NCBI GenBank assembly: GCA_943735955.1
Contig: OX030955.1
Span: 13,295,383-13,359,382 of the forward strand
Length of the DNA stretch: 64,000 bases
Source of the DNA: Piscicola geometra
Lineage: Eukaryota; Annelida; Clitellata; Hirudinida; Piscicolidae
Direction of reading: 5' to 3'
The position numbers and the translations under genes are program-made. Each line of letters begins with the position of its first letter. Position 1 is the stretch's first letter. The notes below the pieces were generated by a model. That model worked only from the letters and a program-made list of their open reading frames with translations, had not been told where the DNA came from and searched no databases. Positions 45,001-60,000 of the stretch are shown here, piece by piece.

Positions 45001-48000
45001 CAACAGAATCAACAAGTGTGCCAACTGCTGTATCGACAACAGCGCCGACTACTGTATCAATGATGACAACAGAATCAACAAGTGTGCCAACTGCTGTATC
45101 GACAACAGTGCCGACTACTGTATCAATGATGACAAAAGAATCAACAAGTGTGCCAACTGCTGTATCGACAACAGTGCCGATTACTGTATCAATGATGACA
45201 ACAGAATCAACAAGTGTGCCAACTGCTGTATCGACAACAGTGCCGACTACTGTATCAATGATGACAACAGAATCAACAAGTGTGCCAACTGCTGTATCGA
45301 CAACAGTGCCGACTACTGTATCAATGATGACAACAGAATCAACAAGTGTGCCAACTGCTGTATCGACAACAGTGCCGACTACTGTATCAATGATGAAAAC
45401 AGAATCAACAAGTGTGCCAACTGCTGTATCGACAACAGTGCCGACTACTGTATCAATGATGACAACAGAATCAACAAGTGTGCCAACTGCTGTATCGACA
45501 ACAGCGCCGACTACTGTATCAATGATGACAACAGAATCAACAAGTGTGCCAACTGCTGTATCGACAACAGTGCCGACTACTGTATCAATGATGACAACAG
45601 AATCAACAAGTGTTCCAACTGCTGTATCGATAACAGCGCCGACTACTGTATCAATGATGACAACAGAATCAACAAGTGTGCCAACTGCTGTATCGACAAC
45701 AGTGCCGACTACTGTATCAATGATGACAACAGAATCAACAAGTGTGCCAACTGCTGTATCGACAACAGTGCCGACTACTGTATCAATGATGACAACAGAA
45801 TCAACAAGTGTGCCAACTGCTGTATCGACAACAGTGCCGACTACTGTATCAATAATGACAACAGAATCAACAAGTGTGCCAACTGCTGTATCGACAACAG
45901 TGCCGACTACTGTATCAATGATGACAACAGAATCAACAAGTGTTCCAACTGCTGTATCGACAACAGTGCCGACTACTGTATCAATGATGACAACAAAATC
46001 AACAAGTGTGCCAACTGCTGTATCGACAACAGTGCCGACTACTGTATCAATGATGACAACAGAATCAACAAGTGTGCCAACTGCTGTATCGACAACAGTG
46101 CCGACTATTGTATCAATGATGACAACAGAATCAACAAGTGTGCCAACTGCTGTATCGAAAACAGTGCCGACTACTGTATCAATGATGACAACAGAATCAA
46201 CAAGTGTGCCAACTGCTGTATCGACAACAGCGCCGACTACTGTATCAATGATGACAACAGAATCAACAAGTGTGCCAACTGCTGTATCGACAACAGTGCC
46301 GACTACTGTATCAATGATGACAAAAGAATCAACAAGTGTGCCAACTGCTGTATCGACAACAGTGCCGACTACTGTATCAATGATGTCAACAGAATCAACA
46401 AGTGTGCCAACTGCTGTATCGACAACAGTGCCGACTACTGTATCAATGATGACAACAGAATCAACAAGTGTGCCAACTGCTGTATCGACAACAGTGCCGA
46501 CTACTGTATCAATGATGACAACAGAATCAACAAGTGTGCCAACTGCTGTATCGACAACAGTGCCGACTACTGTATTAATGATGACAACAGAATCAACAAG
46601 TGTGCCAACTGCTGTATCGACAACAGTGCCGACTACTGTATCAATGATGAAAACAGAATCAACAAGTGTGCCAACTGCTGTATCGACAACAGTGCCGACT
46701 ACTGTATCAATGATGACAACAGAATCAACAAGTGTTCCAACTGCTGTATCGACAACAGCGCCGACTACTGTATCAATGATGACAACAGAATCAACAAGTG
46801 TGCCAACTGCTGTATCGACAACAGTGCCGACTACTGTATCAATGATGACAACAGAATCAACAAGTGTGCCAACTGCTGTATCGACAACAGTGCCGACTAC
46901 TGTATCAATGATGACAACAGAATCAACAAGTGTGCCAACTGCTGTATCGACAACAGTGCCGACTACTGTATCAATGATGACAACAGAATCAACAAGTGTG
47001 CCAACTGCTGTATCGACAACAGGGCCGACTACTGTATCAATGATGACAACAGAATCAACAAGTGTGCCAACTGCTGTATCGACAACAGCGCCGACTACTG
47101 TATCAATGATGACAACAGAATCAACAAGTGTGCCAACTGCTGTATCGAAAACAGTGCCGACTACTGTATCAATGATGACAACAGAATCAACAAGTGTGCC
47201 AACTGCTGTATCGACAACAGCGCCGACTACTGTATCAATGATGACAACAGAATCAACAAGTGTGCCAACTGCTGTATCGACAACAGTGCCGACTACTGTA
47301 TTAATGATGACAACAGAATCAACAAGTGTGCCAACTGCTGTATCGACAACAGTGCCGACTACTGTATCAATGATGAAAACAGAATCAACAAGTGTGCCAA
47401 CTGCTGTATCGACAACAGTGCCGACTACTGTATCAATGATGACAACAGAATCAACAAGTGTTCCAACTGCTGTATCGACAACAGCGCCGACTACTGTATC
47501 AATGATGACAACAGAATCAACAAGTGTGCCAACTGCTGTATCGACAACAGTGCCGACTACTGTATCAATGATGACAACAGAATCAACAAGTGTGCCAACT
47601 GCTGTATCGACAACAGTGCCGACTACTGTATCAATGATGACAACAGAATCAACAAGTGTGCCAACTGCTGTATCGACAACAGTGCCGACTACTGTATCAA
47701 TGATGACAACAGAATCAACAAGTGTGCCAACTGCTGTATCGACAACAGTGCCGACTACTGTATCAATGATGACAACAGAATCAACAAGTGTGCCAACTGC
47801 TGTATCGACAACAGTGCCGACTACTGTATCAATGATGACAACAGAATCAACAAGTGTGCCAACTGCTGTATCGACAACAGCGCCGACTACTGTATCAATG
47901 ATGACAACAGAATCAACAAGTGTGCCAACTGCTGTATCGAAAACAGTGCCGACTACTGTATCAATGATGACAACAGAATCAACAAGTGTGCCAACTGCTG

Positions 48001-51000
48001 TATTGACAACAGCGCCGACTACTGTATCAATGATGACAACAGAATCAACAAGTGTGCCAACTGCTGTATCGACAACAGTGCCGACTACTGTATCAATGAT
48101 GACAACAGAATCAACAAGTGTCCCAACTGCTGTATCGACAACAGTGCCGACTACTGTATCAATGATGACAACAGAATCAACAAGTGTGCCAACTGCTGTA
48201 TCGACAACAGTGCCGACTACTGTATCAATGATGACAACAGAATCAACAAGTGTGCCAACTGCTGTATCGACAACAGTGCCGACTACTGTATCAATGATGA
48301 CAACAGAATCAACAAGTGTGCCAACTGCTGTATCGACAACAGTGCCGACTACTGTATCAATGATGACAACAGAATCAACAAGTGTGCCAACTGCTGTATC
48401 GACAACAGCGCCGACTACTGTATCAATGATGACAACAGAATCAACAAGTGTGCCAACTGCTGTATCGAAAACAGTGCCGACTACTGTATCAATGATGACA
48501 ACAGAATCAACAAGTGTGCCAACTGCTGTATCGACAACAGCGCCGACTACTGTATCAATGATGACAACAGAATCAACAAGTGTGCCAACTGCTGTATCGA
48601 CAACAGTGCCGACTACTGTATTAATGATGACAACAGAATCAACAAGTGTGCCAACTGCTGTATCGACAACAGTGCCGACTACTGTATCAATGATGAAAAC
48701 AGAATCAACAAGTGTGCCAACTGCTGTATCGACAACAGTGCCGACTACTGTATCAATGATGACAACAGAATCAACAAGTGTCCCAACTGCTGTATCGACA
48801 ACAGTGCCGACTACTGTATCAATGATGACAACAGAATCAACAAGTGTGCCAACTGCTGTATCGACAACAGTGCCGACTACTGTATCAATGATGACAACAG
48901 AATCAACAAGTGTGCCAACTGCTGTATCGACAACAGTGCCGACTACTGTATCAATGATGACAACAGAATCAACAAGTGTGCCAACTGCTGTATCGACAAC
49001 AGTGCCGACTACTGTATCAATGATGACAACAGAATCAACAAGTGTGCCAACTGCTGTATCGACAACAGCGCCGACTACTGTATCAATGATGACAACAGAA
49101 TCAACAAGTGTGCCAACTGCTGTATCGAAAACAGTGCCGACTACTGTATCAATGATGACAACAGAATCAACAAGTGTGCCAACTGCTGTATCGACAACAG
49201 CGCCGACTACTGTATCAATGATGACAACAGAATCAACAAGTGTGCCAACTGCTGTATCGACAACAGTGCCGACTACTGTATTAATGATGACAACAGAATC
49301 AACAAGTGTGCCAACTGCTGTATCGACAACAGTGCCGACTACTGTATCAATGATGAAAACAGAATCAACAAGTGTGCCAACTGCTGTATCGACAACAGTG
49401 CCGACTACTGTATCAATGATGACAACAGAATCAACAAGTGTGCCAACTGCTGTATCGACAACAGTGCCGACTACTGTATCAATGATGACAACAGAATCAA
49501 CAAGTGTGCCAACTGCTGTATCGACAACAGTGCCGACTACTGTATCAATGATGACAACAGAATCAACAAGTGTGCCAACTGCTGTATCGACAACAGTGCC
49601 GACTACTGTATCAATGATGACAACAGAATCAACAAGTGTGCCAACTGCTGTATCGACAACAGTGCCGACTACTGTATCAATGATGACAACAGAATCAACA
49701 AGTGTGCCAACTGCTGTATCGACAACAGTGCCGACTACTGTATCAATGATGACAACAGAATCAACAAGTGTGCCAACTGCTGTATCGACAACAGCGCCGA
49801 CTACTGTATCAATGATGACAACAGAATCAACAAGTGTGCCAACTGCTGTATCGAAAACAGTGCCGACTACTGTATCAATGATGACAACAGAATCAACAAG
49901 TGTGCCAACTGCTGTATTGACAACAGCGCCGACTACTGTATCAATAATGACAACAGAATCAACAAGTGTGCCAACTGCTGTATCGACAACAGTGCCGACT
50001 ACTGTATCAACGATGACAAAAGAATCAACAAGTGTGCCAACTGCTGTATCGACAACAGTGCCGACTACTGTATCAATGATGTCAACAGAATCAACAAGTG
50101 TGCCAACTGCTGTATCGACAACAGTGCCGACTACTGTATCAATGATGACAACAGAATCAACAAGTGTGCCAACTGCTGTATCGACAACAGTGCCGACTAC
50201 TGTATCAATGATGACAACAGAATCAACAAGTGTGCCAACTGCTGTATCGACAACAGTGCCGACTACTGTATTAATGATGACAACAGAATCAACAAGTGTG
50301 CCAACTGCTGTATCGACAACAGTGCCGACTACTGTATCAATGATGAAAACAGAATCAACAAGTGTGCCAACTGCTGTATCGACAACAGTGCCGACTACTG
50401 TATCAATGATGACAACAGAATCAACAAGTGTTCCAACTGCTGTATCGACAACAGCGCCGACTACTGTATCAATGATGACAACAGAATCAACAAGTGTGCC
50501 AACTGCTGTATCGACAACAGTGCCGACTACTGTATCAATGATGACAACAGAATCAACAAGTGTGCCAACTGCTGTATCGACAACAGTGCCGACTACTGTA
50601 TCAATGATGACAACAGAATCAACAAGTGTGCCAACTGCTGTATCGACAACAGTGCCGACTACTGAATCAATGATGACAACAGAATCAACAAGTGTGCCAA
50701 CTGCTGTATCGACAACAGTGCCGACTACTGTATCAATGATGACAACAGAATCAACAAGTGTGCCAACTGCTGTATCGACAACAGCGCCGACTACTGTATC
50801 AATGATGACAACAGAATCAACAAGTGTGCCAACTGCTGTATCGACAACAGTGCCGACTACTGTATCAATGATGACAAAAGAATCAACAAGTGTGCCAACT
50901 GCTGTATCGACAACAGTGCCGACTACTGTATCAATGATGTCAACAGAATCAACAAGTGTGCCAACTGCTGTATCGACAACAGTGCCGACTACTGTATCAA

Positions 51001-54000
51001 TGTTTACAACAGAATCAACAAGTGTGCCAACTGCTGTATCGACAACAGTGCCGACTACTGTATCAATGATGACAAAAGAATCAACAAGTGTGCCAACTGC
51101 TGTATCGACAACAGTGCCGATTACTGTATCAATGATGACAACAGAATCAACAAGTGTGCCAACTGCTGTATCGACAACAGTGCCGACTACTGTATCAATG
51201 ATGACAACAGAATCAACAAGTGTGCCAACTGCTGTATCGACAACAGTGCCGACTACTGTATCAATGATGACAACAGAATCAACAAGTGTGCCAACTGCTG
51301 TATCGACAACAGTGCCGACTACTGTATCAATGATGAAAACAGAATCAACAAGTGTGCCAACTGCTGTATCGACAACAGTGCCGACTACTGTATCAATGAT
51401 GACAACAGAATCAACAAGTGTGCCAACTGCTGTATCGACAACAGTGCCGACTATTGTATCAATGATGACAACAGAATCAACAAGTGTGCCAACTGCTGTA
51501 TCGACAACAGTGCCGACTACCTTATCAATGATGACAACAGAATCAACAAGTGTGCCAACTGCTGTATCGACAACAGTGCCGACTACTGTATCAATGATGA
51601 CAACAGAATCAACAAGTGTGCCAACTGCTGTATCGACAACAGTGCCGACTACTGTATCAATGATGACAACAGAATCAACAAGTGTGCCAACTGCTGTATC
51701 GACAACAGCGCCGACTACTGTATCAATGATGACAATAGAATCAACAAGTGTGCCAACTGCTGTATCGACAACAGTGCCGACTACTGTATCAATGATGACA
51801 ACAGAATCAACAAGTGTGCCAACTGCTGTATCGACAACAGCGCCGACTACTGTATCAATGATGACAACAGAATCAACAAGTGTGCCAACTGCTGTATCGA
51901 CAACAGTGCCGACTACTGTATCAATGATGACAAAAGAATCAACAAGTGTGCCAACTGCTGTATCGACAACAGTGCCGACTACTGTATCAATGATGACAAC
52001 AGAATCAACAAGTGTGCCAACTGCTGTATCGACAACAGTGCCGACTACTGTATCAATGATGACAACAGAATCAACAAGTGTGCCAACTGCTGTATCGACA
52101 ACAGTGCCGACTACTGTATCAATGATGAAAACAGAATCAACAAGTGTGCCAACTGCTGTATCGACAACAGTGCCGACTACTGTATCAATGATGACAACAG
52201 AATCAACAAGTGTGCCAACTGCTGTATCGACAACAGCGCCGACTACTGTATCAATGATGACAACAGAATCAACAAGTGTGCCAACTGCTGTATCGACAAC
52301 AGTGCCGACTACTGTATCAATGATGACAACAGAATCAACAAGTGTTCCAACTGCTGTATCGATAACAGCGCCGACTACTGTATCAATGATGACAACAGAA
52401 TCAACAAGTGTGCCAACTGCTGTATCGACAACAGTGCCGACTACTGTATCAATGATGACAACAGAATCAACAAGTGTGCCAACTGCTGTATCGACAACAG
52501 TGCCGACTACTGTATCAATGATGACAACAGAATCAACAAGTGTGCCAACTGCTGTATCGACAACAGTGCCGACTACTGTATCAATAATGACAACAGAATC
52601 AACAAGTGTGCCAACTGCTGTATCGACAACAGTGCCGACTACTGTATCAATGATGACAACAGAATCAACAAGTGTTCCAACTGCTGTATCGACAACAGTG
52701 CCGACTACTGTATCAATGATGACAACAAAATCAACAAGTGTGCCAACTGCTGTATCGACAACAGTGCCGACTACTGTATCAATGATGACAACAGAATCAA
52801 CAAGTGTGCCAACTGCTGTATCGACAACAGTGCCGACTATTGTATCAATGATGACAACAGAATCAACAAGTGTGCCAACTGCTGTATCGAAAACAGTGCC
52901 GACTACTGTATCAATGATGACAACAGAATCAACAAGTGTGCCAACTGCTGTATCGACAACAGCGCCGACTACTGTATCAATGATGACAACAGAATCAACA
53001 AGTGTGCCAACTGCTGTATCGACAACAGTGCCGACTACTGTATCAATGATGACAAAAGAATCAACAAGTGTGCCAACTGCTGTATCGACAACAGTGCCGA
53101 CTACTGTATCAATGATGTCAACAGAATCAACAAGTGTGCCAACTGCTGTATCGACAACAGTGCCGACTACTGTATCAATGATGACAACAGAATCAACAAG
53201 TGTGCCAACTGCTGTATCGACAACAGTGCCGACTACTGTATCAATGATGACAACAGAATCAACAAGTGTGCCAACTGCTGTATCGACAACAGTGCCGACT
53301 ACTGTATTAATGATGACAACAGAATCAACAAGTGTGCCAACTGCTGTATCGACAACAGTGCCGACTACTGTATCAATGATGAAAACAGAATCAACAAGTG
53401 TGCCAACTGCTGTATCGACAACAGTGCCGACTACTGTATCAATGATGACAACAGAATCAACAAGTGTTCCAACTGCTGTATCGACAACAGCGCCGACTAC
53501 TGTATCAATGATGACAACAGAATCAACAAGTGTGCCAACTGCTGTATCGACAACAGTGCCGACTACTGTATCAATGATGACAACAGAATCAACAAGTGTG
53601 CCAACTGCTGTATCGACAACAGTGCCGACTGTTGTATCAATGATGACAACAGAATCAACAAGTGTGCCAACTGCTGTATCGACAACAGTGCCGACTACTG
53701 TATCAATGATGACAACAGAATCAACAAGTGTGCCAACTGCTGTATCGACAACAGTGCCGACTACTGTATCAATGATGACAACAGAATCAACAAGTGTGCC
53801 AACTGCTGTATCGACAACAGTGCCGACTACTGTATCAATGATGACAACAGAATCAACAAGTGTGCCAACTGCTGTATCGACAACAGCGCCGACTACTGTA
53901 TCAATGATGACAATAGAATCAACAAGTGTGCCAACTGCTGTATCGACAACAGTGCCGACTACTGTATCAATGATGACAACAGAATCAACAAGTGTGCCAA

Positions 54001-57000
54001 CTGCTGTATCGACAACAGCGCCGACTACTGTATCAATGATGACAACAGAATCAACAAGTGTGCCAACTGCTGTATCGACAACAGTGCCGACTACTGTATC
54101 AATGATGACAAAAGAATCAACAAGTGTGCCAACTGCTGTATCGACAACAGTGCCGATTACTGTATCAATGATGACAACAGAATCAACAAGTGTGCCAACT
54201 GCTGTATCGACAACAGTGCCGACTACTGTATCAACGATGACAACAGAATCAACAAGTGTGCCAACTGCTGTATCGACAACAGTGCCGACTACTGTATCAA
54301 TGATGACAACAGAATCAACAAGTGTTCCAACTGCTGTATCGATAACAGCGCCGACTACTGTATCAATGATGACAACAGAATCAACAAGTGTGCCAACTGC
54401 TGTATCGACAACAGTGCCGACTACTGTATCAATGATGACAACAGAATCAACAAGTGTGCCAACTGCTGTATCGACAACAGTGCCGACTACTGTATCAATG
54501 ATGACAACAGAATCAACAAGTGTGCCAACTGCTGTATCGACAACAGTGCCGACTACTGTATCAATAATGACAACAGAATCAACAAGTGTGCCAACTGCTG
54601 TATCGACAACAGTGCCGACTACTGTATCAATGATGACAACAGAATCAACAAGTGTTCCAACTGCTGTATCGACAACAGTGCCGACTACTGTATCAATGAT
54701 GACAACAAAATCAACAAGTGTGCCAACTGCTGTATCGACAACAGTGCCGACTACTGTATCAATGATGACAACAGAATCAACAAGTGTGCCAACTGCTGTA
54801 TCGACAACAGTGCCGACTATTGTATCAATGATGACAACAGAATCAACAAGTGTGCCAACTGCTGTATCGAAAACAGTGCCGACTACTGTATCAATGATGA
54901 CAACAGAATCAACAAGTGTGCCAACTGCTGTATCGACAACAGCGCCGACTACTGTATCAATGATGACAACAGAATCAACAAGTGTGCCAACTGCTGTATC
55001 GACAACAGTGCCGACTACTGTATCAATGATGACAACAAAATCAACAAGTGTGCCAACTGCTGTATCGACAACAGTGCCGACTACTGTATCAATGATGACA
55101 ACAGAATCAACAAGTGTGCCAACTGCTGTATCGACAACAGTGCCGACTATTGTATCAATGATGACAACAGAATCAACAAGTGTGCCAACTGCTGTATCGA
55201 AAACAGTGCCGACTACTGTATCAATGATGACAACAGAATCAACAAGTGTGCCAACTGCTGTATCGACAACAGCGCCGACTACTGTATCAATGATGACAAC
55301 AGAATCAACAAGTGTGCCAACTGCTGTATCGACAACAGTGCCGACTACTGTATCAATGATGACAAAAGAATCAACAAGTGTGCCAACTGCTGTATCGACA
55401 ACAGTGCCGACTACTGTATCAATGATGTCAACAGAATCAACAAGTGTGCCAACTGCTGTATCGACAACAGTGCCGACTACTGTATCAATGATGACAACAG
55501 AATCAACAAGTGTGCCAACTGCTGTATCGACAACAGTGCCGACTACTGTATCAATGATGACAACAGAATCAACAAGTGTGCCAACTGCTGTATCGACAAC
55601 AGTGCCGACTACTGTATTAATGATGACAACAGAATCAACAAGTGTGCCAACTGCTGTATCGACAACAGTGCCGACTACTGTATCAATGATGAAAACAGAA
55701 TCAACAAGTGTGCCAACTGCTGTATCGACAACAGTGCCGACTACTGTATCAATGATGACAACAGAATCAACAAGTGTTCCAACTGCTGTATCGACAACAG
55801 CGCCGACTACTGTATCAATGATGACAACAGAATCAACAAGTGTGCCAACTGCTGTATCGACAACAGTGCCGACTACTGTATCAATGATGACAACAGAATC
55901 AACAAGTGTGCCAACTGCTGTATCGACAACAGTGCCGACTGTTGTATCAATGATGACAACAGAATCAACAAGTGTGCCAACTGCTGTATCGACAACAGTG
56001 CCGACTACTGTATCAATGATGACAACAGAATCAACAAGTGTGCCAACTGCTGTATCGACAACAGTGCCGACTACTGTATCAATGATGACAACAGAATCAA
56101 CAAGTGTGCCAACTGCTGTATCGACAACAGTGCCGACTACTGTATCAATGATGACAACAGAATCAACAAGTGTGCCAACTGCTGTATCGACAACAGCGCC
56201 GACTACTGTATCAATGATGACAATAGAATCAACAAGTGTGCCAACTGCTGTATCGACAACAGTGCCGACTACTGTATCAATGATGACAACAGAATCAACA
56301 AGTGTGCCAACTGCTGTATCGACAACAGCGCCGACTACTGTATCAATGATGACAACAGAATCAACAAGTGTGCCAACTGCTGTATCGACAACAGTGCCGA
56401 CTACTGTATCAATGATGACAAAAGAATCAACAAGTGTGCCAACTGCTGTATCGACAACAGTGCCGATTACTGTATCAATGATGACAACAGAATCAACAAG
56501 TGTGCCAACTGCTGTATCGACAACAGTGCCGACTACTGTATCAATGATGACAACAGAATCAACAAGTGTGCCAACTGCTGTATCGACAACAGTGCCGACT
56601 ACTGTATCAATGATGACAACAGAATCAACAAGTGTGCCAACTGCTGTATCGACAACAGTGCCGACTACTGTATCAATGATGAAAACAGAATCAACAAGTG
56701 TGCCAACTGCTGTATCGACAACAGTGCCGACTACTGTATCAATGATGACAACAGAATCAACAAGTGTGCCAACTGCTGTATCGACAACAGCGCCGACTAC
56801 TGTATCAATGATGACAACAGAATCAACAAGTGTGCCAACTGCTGTATCGACAACAGTGCCGACTACTGTATCAATGATGACAACAGAATCAACAAGTGTT
56901 CCAACTGCTGTATCGATAACAGCGCCGACTACTGTATCAATGATGACAACAGAATCAACAAGTGTGCCAACTGCTGTATTGACAACAGTGCCGACTACTG

Positions 57001-60000
57001 TATCAATGATGACAACAGAATCAACAAGTGTGCCAACTGCTGTATCGACAACAGTGCCGACTACTGTATCAATGATGACAACAGAATCAACAAGTGTGCC
57101 AACTGCTGTATCGACAACAGTGCCGACTACTGTATCAATAATGACAACAGAATCAACAAGTGTGCCAACTGCTGTATCGACAACAGTGCCGACTACTGTA
57201 TCAATGATGACAACAGAATCAACAAGTGTTCCAACTGCTGTATCGACAACAGTGCCGACTACTGTATCAATGATGACAACAAAATCAACAAGTGTGCCAA
57301 CTGCTGTATCGACAACAGTGCCGACTACTGTATCAATGATGACAACAGAATCAACAAGTGTGCCAACTGCTGTATCGACAACAGTGCCGACTATTGTATC
57401 AATGATGACAACAGAATCAACAAGTGTGCCAACTGCTGTATCGAAAACAGTGCCGACTACTGTATCAATGATGACAACAGAATCAACAAGTGTGCCAACT
57501 GCTGTATCGACAACAGCGCCGACTACTGTATCAATGATGACAACAGAATCAACAAGTGTGCCAACTGCTGTATCGACAACAGTGCCGACTACTGTATCAA
57601 TGATGACAAAAGAATCAACAAGTGTGCCAACTGCTGTATCGACAACAGTGCCGACTACTGTATCAATGATGTCAACAGAATCAACAAGTGTGCCAACTGC
57701 TGTATCGACAACAGTGCCGACTACTGTATCAATGATGACAACAGAATCAACAAGTGTGCCAACTGCTGTATCGACAACAGTGCCGACTACTGTATCAATG
57801 ATGACAACAGAATCAACAAGTGTGCCAACTGCTGTATCGACAACAGTGCCGACTACTGTATTAATGATGACAACAGAATCAACAAGTGTGCCAACTGCTG
57901 TATCGACAACAGTGCCGACTACTGTATCAATGATGAAAACAGAATCAACAAGTGTGCCAACTGCTGTATCGACAACAGTGCCGACTACTGTATCAATGAT
58001 GACAACAGAATCAACAAGTGTTCCAACTGCTGTATCGACAACAGCGCCGACTACTGTATCAATGATGACAACAGAATCAACAAGTGTGCCAACTGCTGTA
58101 TCGACAACAGTGCCGACTACTGTATCAATGATGACAACAGAATCAACAAGTGTGCCAACTGCTGTATCGACAACAGTGCCGACTACTGTATCAATGATGA
58201 CAACAGAATCAACAAGTGTGCCAACTGCTGTATCGACAACAGTGCCGACTACTGTATCAATGATGACAACAGAATCAACAAGTGTGCCAACTGCTGTATC
58301 GACAACAGTGCCGACTACTGTATCAATGATGACAACAGAATCAACAAGTGTGCCAACTGCTGTATCGACAACAGCGCCGACTACTGTATCAATGATGACA
58401 ACAGAATCAACAAGTGTGCCAACTGCTGTATCGAAAACAGTGCCGACTACTGTATCAATGATGACAACAGAATCAACAAGTGTGCCAACTGCTGTATCGA
58501 CAACAGCGCCGACTACTGTATCAATGATGACAACAGAATCAACAAGTGTGCCAACTGCTGTATCGACAACAGTGCCGACTACTGTATTAATGATGACAAC
58601 AGAATCAACAAGTGTGCCAACTGCTGTATCGACAACAGTGCCGACTACTGTATCAATGATGAAAACAGAATCAACAAGTGTGCCAACTGCTGTATCGACA
58701 ACAGTGCCGACTACTGTATCAATGATGACAACAGAATCAACAAGTGTTCCAACTGCTGTATCGACAACAGCGCCGACTACTGTATCAATGATGACAACAG
58801 AATCAACAAGTGTGCCAACTGCTGTATCGACAACAGTGCCGACTACTGTATCAATGATGACAACAGAATCAACAAGTGTGCCAACTGCTGTATCGACAAC
58901 AGTGCCGACTACTGTATCAATGATGACAACAGAATCAACAAGTGTGCCAACTGCTGTATCGACAACAGTGCCGACTACTGTATCAATGATGACAACAGAA
59001 TCAACAAGTGTGCCAACTGCTGTATCGACAACAGTGCCGACTACTGTATCAATGATGACAACAGAATCAACAAGTGTGCCAACTGCTGTATCGACAACAG
59101 TGCCGACTACTGTATCAATGATGACAACAGAATCAACAAGTGTGCCAACTGCTGTATCGACAACAGCGCCGACTACTGTATCAATGATGACAACAGAATC
59201 AACAAGTGTGCCAACTGCTGTATCGAAAACAGTGCCGACTACTGTATCAATGATGACAACAGAATCAACAAGTGTGCCAACTGCTGTATTGACAACAGCG
59301 CCGACTACTGTATCAATGATGACAACAGAATCAACAAGTGTGCCAACTGCTGTATCGACAACAGTGCCGACTACTGTATCAATGATGACAACAGAATCAA
59401 CAAGTGTCCCAACTGCTGTATCGACAACAGTGCCGACTACTGTATCAATGATGACAACAGAATCAACAAGTGTGCCAACTGCTGTATCGACAACAGTGCC
59501 GACTACTGTATCAATGATGACAACAGAATCAACAAGTGTGCCAACTGCTGTATCGACAACAGTGCCGACTACTGTATCAATGATGACAACAGAATCAACA
59601 AGTGTGCCAACTGCTGTATCGACAACAGTGCCGACTACTGTATCAATGATGACAACAGAATCAACAAGTGTGCCAACTGCTGTATCGACAACAGCGCCGA
59701 CTACTGTATCAATGATGACAACAGAATCAACAAGTGTGCCAACTGCTGTATCGAAAACAGTGCCGACTACTGTATCAATGATGACAACAGAATCAACAAG
59801 TGTGCCAACTGCTGTATCGACAACAGCGCCGACTACTGTATCAATGATGACAACAGAATCAACAAGTGTGCCAACTGCTGTATCGACAACAGTGCCGACT
59901 ACTGTATTAATGATGACAACAGAATTAACAAGTGTGCCAACTGCTGTATCGACAACAGTGCCGACTACTGTATCAATGATGAAAACAGAATCAACAAGTG

